Assembly (NCBI RefSeq): GCF_017562075.2
Contig: NC_054083.1
Coordinates: 27,534,058-27,598,057 of the forward strand
DNA: 64,000 nt
Reading direction: 5' to 3'
Source of the DNA: Anopheles merus
Lineage: Eukaryota > Arthropoda > Insecta > Diptera > Culicidae
Part shown: piece after piece, positions 63,282 to 64,000 of the stretch
Layout of the letters: each line of letters opens with the position of its first letter
Numbering within the stretch: position 1 is the first letter of the stretch
Notes under the pieces: model-generated
What the model saw: the letters and a program-made list of their open reading frames with translations, nothing else
The model's database searches: none
What the model was told of the DNA's origin: nothing
Program-made: the position numbers and the translations under genes

Positions 63282-63542
63282 CTTGATCAGTGTTTGTGAA
63301 CGCTTTCTTTATAATCAACGAAACTTTTAAACTGTTTTAATTAACTGTACAGAACAGTTCTTCAAACTTTTCTCTTTGGTAACAGGGCTTTCACACACTT
63401 CCCGGAATACACTGGCTCTCGAATCGCTTTGATCTGTACGCGGCAACGATTTTCTTGTGAATGAACAAAATTCACATGCGGCGCGCGGTTTTAGTATGAA
63501 TGTTCACTTCGTTCTCTGGCAAACGCTAGACCTTTCTCGAAA
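63282..63542 (-). promoter_or_regulatory. Core promoter and non-coding first exon of Hsp83 copy 2
   Basis: The first exon ends at 63282 with a donor (ATCAAG before GTATGT). A TATA-like TACTAAAA lies at 63496-63489 on the minus strand, and about 25-30 bp on is an initiator-like GTTCATTCAC near 63465. Short HSE-like pairs are at 63497-63511 and 63533-63542. Positions of the start site are inferred. Confidence 0.55.
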
Positions 63543-63587
63543 TTGAACAGCTTGCTATAGATGTTGCTCGTCACTCTCTCACTCAAA

Positions 63588-64000
63588 CTGACAGTGCGAG
63601 CGAACGAGACGGGTAACGGAAGCAGCAACTCGGATCTTTCGAGATCCTTCTAGAATGTTCCAGATGATTGTAGAGCATTCCCCTTACAAATGCATAGCAA
63701 CTGCGAGCCATGAACAGGAACAAGCCGACGCGATGAAGGGGATGAATTCTCCTCCACACGAACCGTGTTCATTCGTTAGGGGAAGAGATTACTCCTGTAC
63801 CTCCCCTCATATTCGAGCAATGCGAGCTGCTCGACAAAACGCCGGCAAACGATTTTGGCGCCGGCAACCCTAACCTAGCTTTTCTGTTGTACTGGAAATT
63901 TCTCCGGATGAAGAAATATTTATCCATTTTCTGCACTATTTCATTGAATAAACTGATACATATATTTTACGAATGGTGGGGCAATTTTCGAATGAATAAT
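63588..64000 (+). repeat. Inverted heat-shock module, arm B (cut by window end)
   Basis: It is the inverted partner of 55066-55479. In plus orientation it contains the HSE array (63632-63681) and hairpins at 63756-63768, 63778-63807, 63813-63834 and 63841-63865. AATAAA lies at 63947-63952. Identity to arm A is still near perfect at the last base of the window, so the duplication continues outside it. Confidence 0.85.
63632..63681. promoter_or_regulatory. Ten-unit heat-shock element array B
   Basis: There are ten contiguous 5-bp units: gGATc tTTCg aGATc cTTCt, then aGAAt gTTCc aGATg aTTGt, then aGAGc aTTCc. Five are perfect and the rest have one change. It sits about 170 bp upstream of the Hsp83 copy 2 start site and could act in both directions. 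Confidence 0.8.

Overview
This window is nuclear DNA of an insect, most likely a mosquito of the genus Anopheles, probably the gambiae group. The evidence is nine spliced protein genes with GT-AG introns, GC-rich third codon positions, tRNA-derived SINEs with internal A and B boxes, many dinucleotide microsatellites, and two near-identical Hsp83 genes flanking a Wsck-type receptor. No prokaryotic or viral gene was recognised. Coding exons were joined by hand. Splice phases and total lengths close in frame for every gene model reported.

Layout. (1) 1-25 kb, + strand: an uncharacterised secreted protein gene. It has a signal-peptide exon, a 17.9-kb first intron, a six-cysteine exon and two mutually exclusive last exons. 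(2) 25-32 kb: AT-rich intergenic DNA holding a hAT-like non-autonomous element with a nested foldback repeat. (3) 32.1-41.4 kb, - strand: GABA transaminase, then the TRAPP III subunit TRAPPC8. (4) 42.1-45.5 kb, + strand: pyroglutamyl-peptidase I and the MTCH2-like carrier homologue Mtch. (5) 46.1-47.8 kb, - strand: multiple inositol polyphosphate phosphatase (Mipp1-like). (6) 47.8-51.8 kb: intergenic DNA with a GATTCC-rich repeat. (7) 51.8-64 kb: a heat-shock locus with Hsp83 copy 1 (-), Wsck pseudokinase receptor (-) and Hsp83 copy 2 (-).

The most unusual part is the heat-shock locus. The two 2,163-bp Hsp83 reading frames show only two (both synonymous) differences by eye, yet the similarity stops exactly at the start and stop codons. 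Introns, 5' exons, promoters and 3' regions are unrelated, which points to gene conversion confined to the coding exon. Upstream of each copy lies one arm of an inverted duplication of at least 410 bp. Each arm carries ten contiguous 5-bp heat-shock units, a row of predicted hairpins and a polyadenylation signal. The second arm runs off the end of the window at high identity, which predicts further inverted Hsp83-locus sequence beyond it.

The remaining genes are housekeeping or metabolic and do not form one pathway: GABA catabolism, vesicle tethering and autophagy, pyroglutamyl peptide turnover, mitochondrial outer-membrane function and inositol phosphate breakdown.
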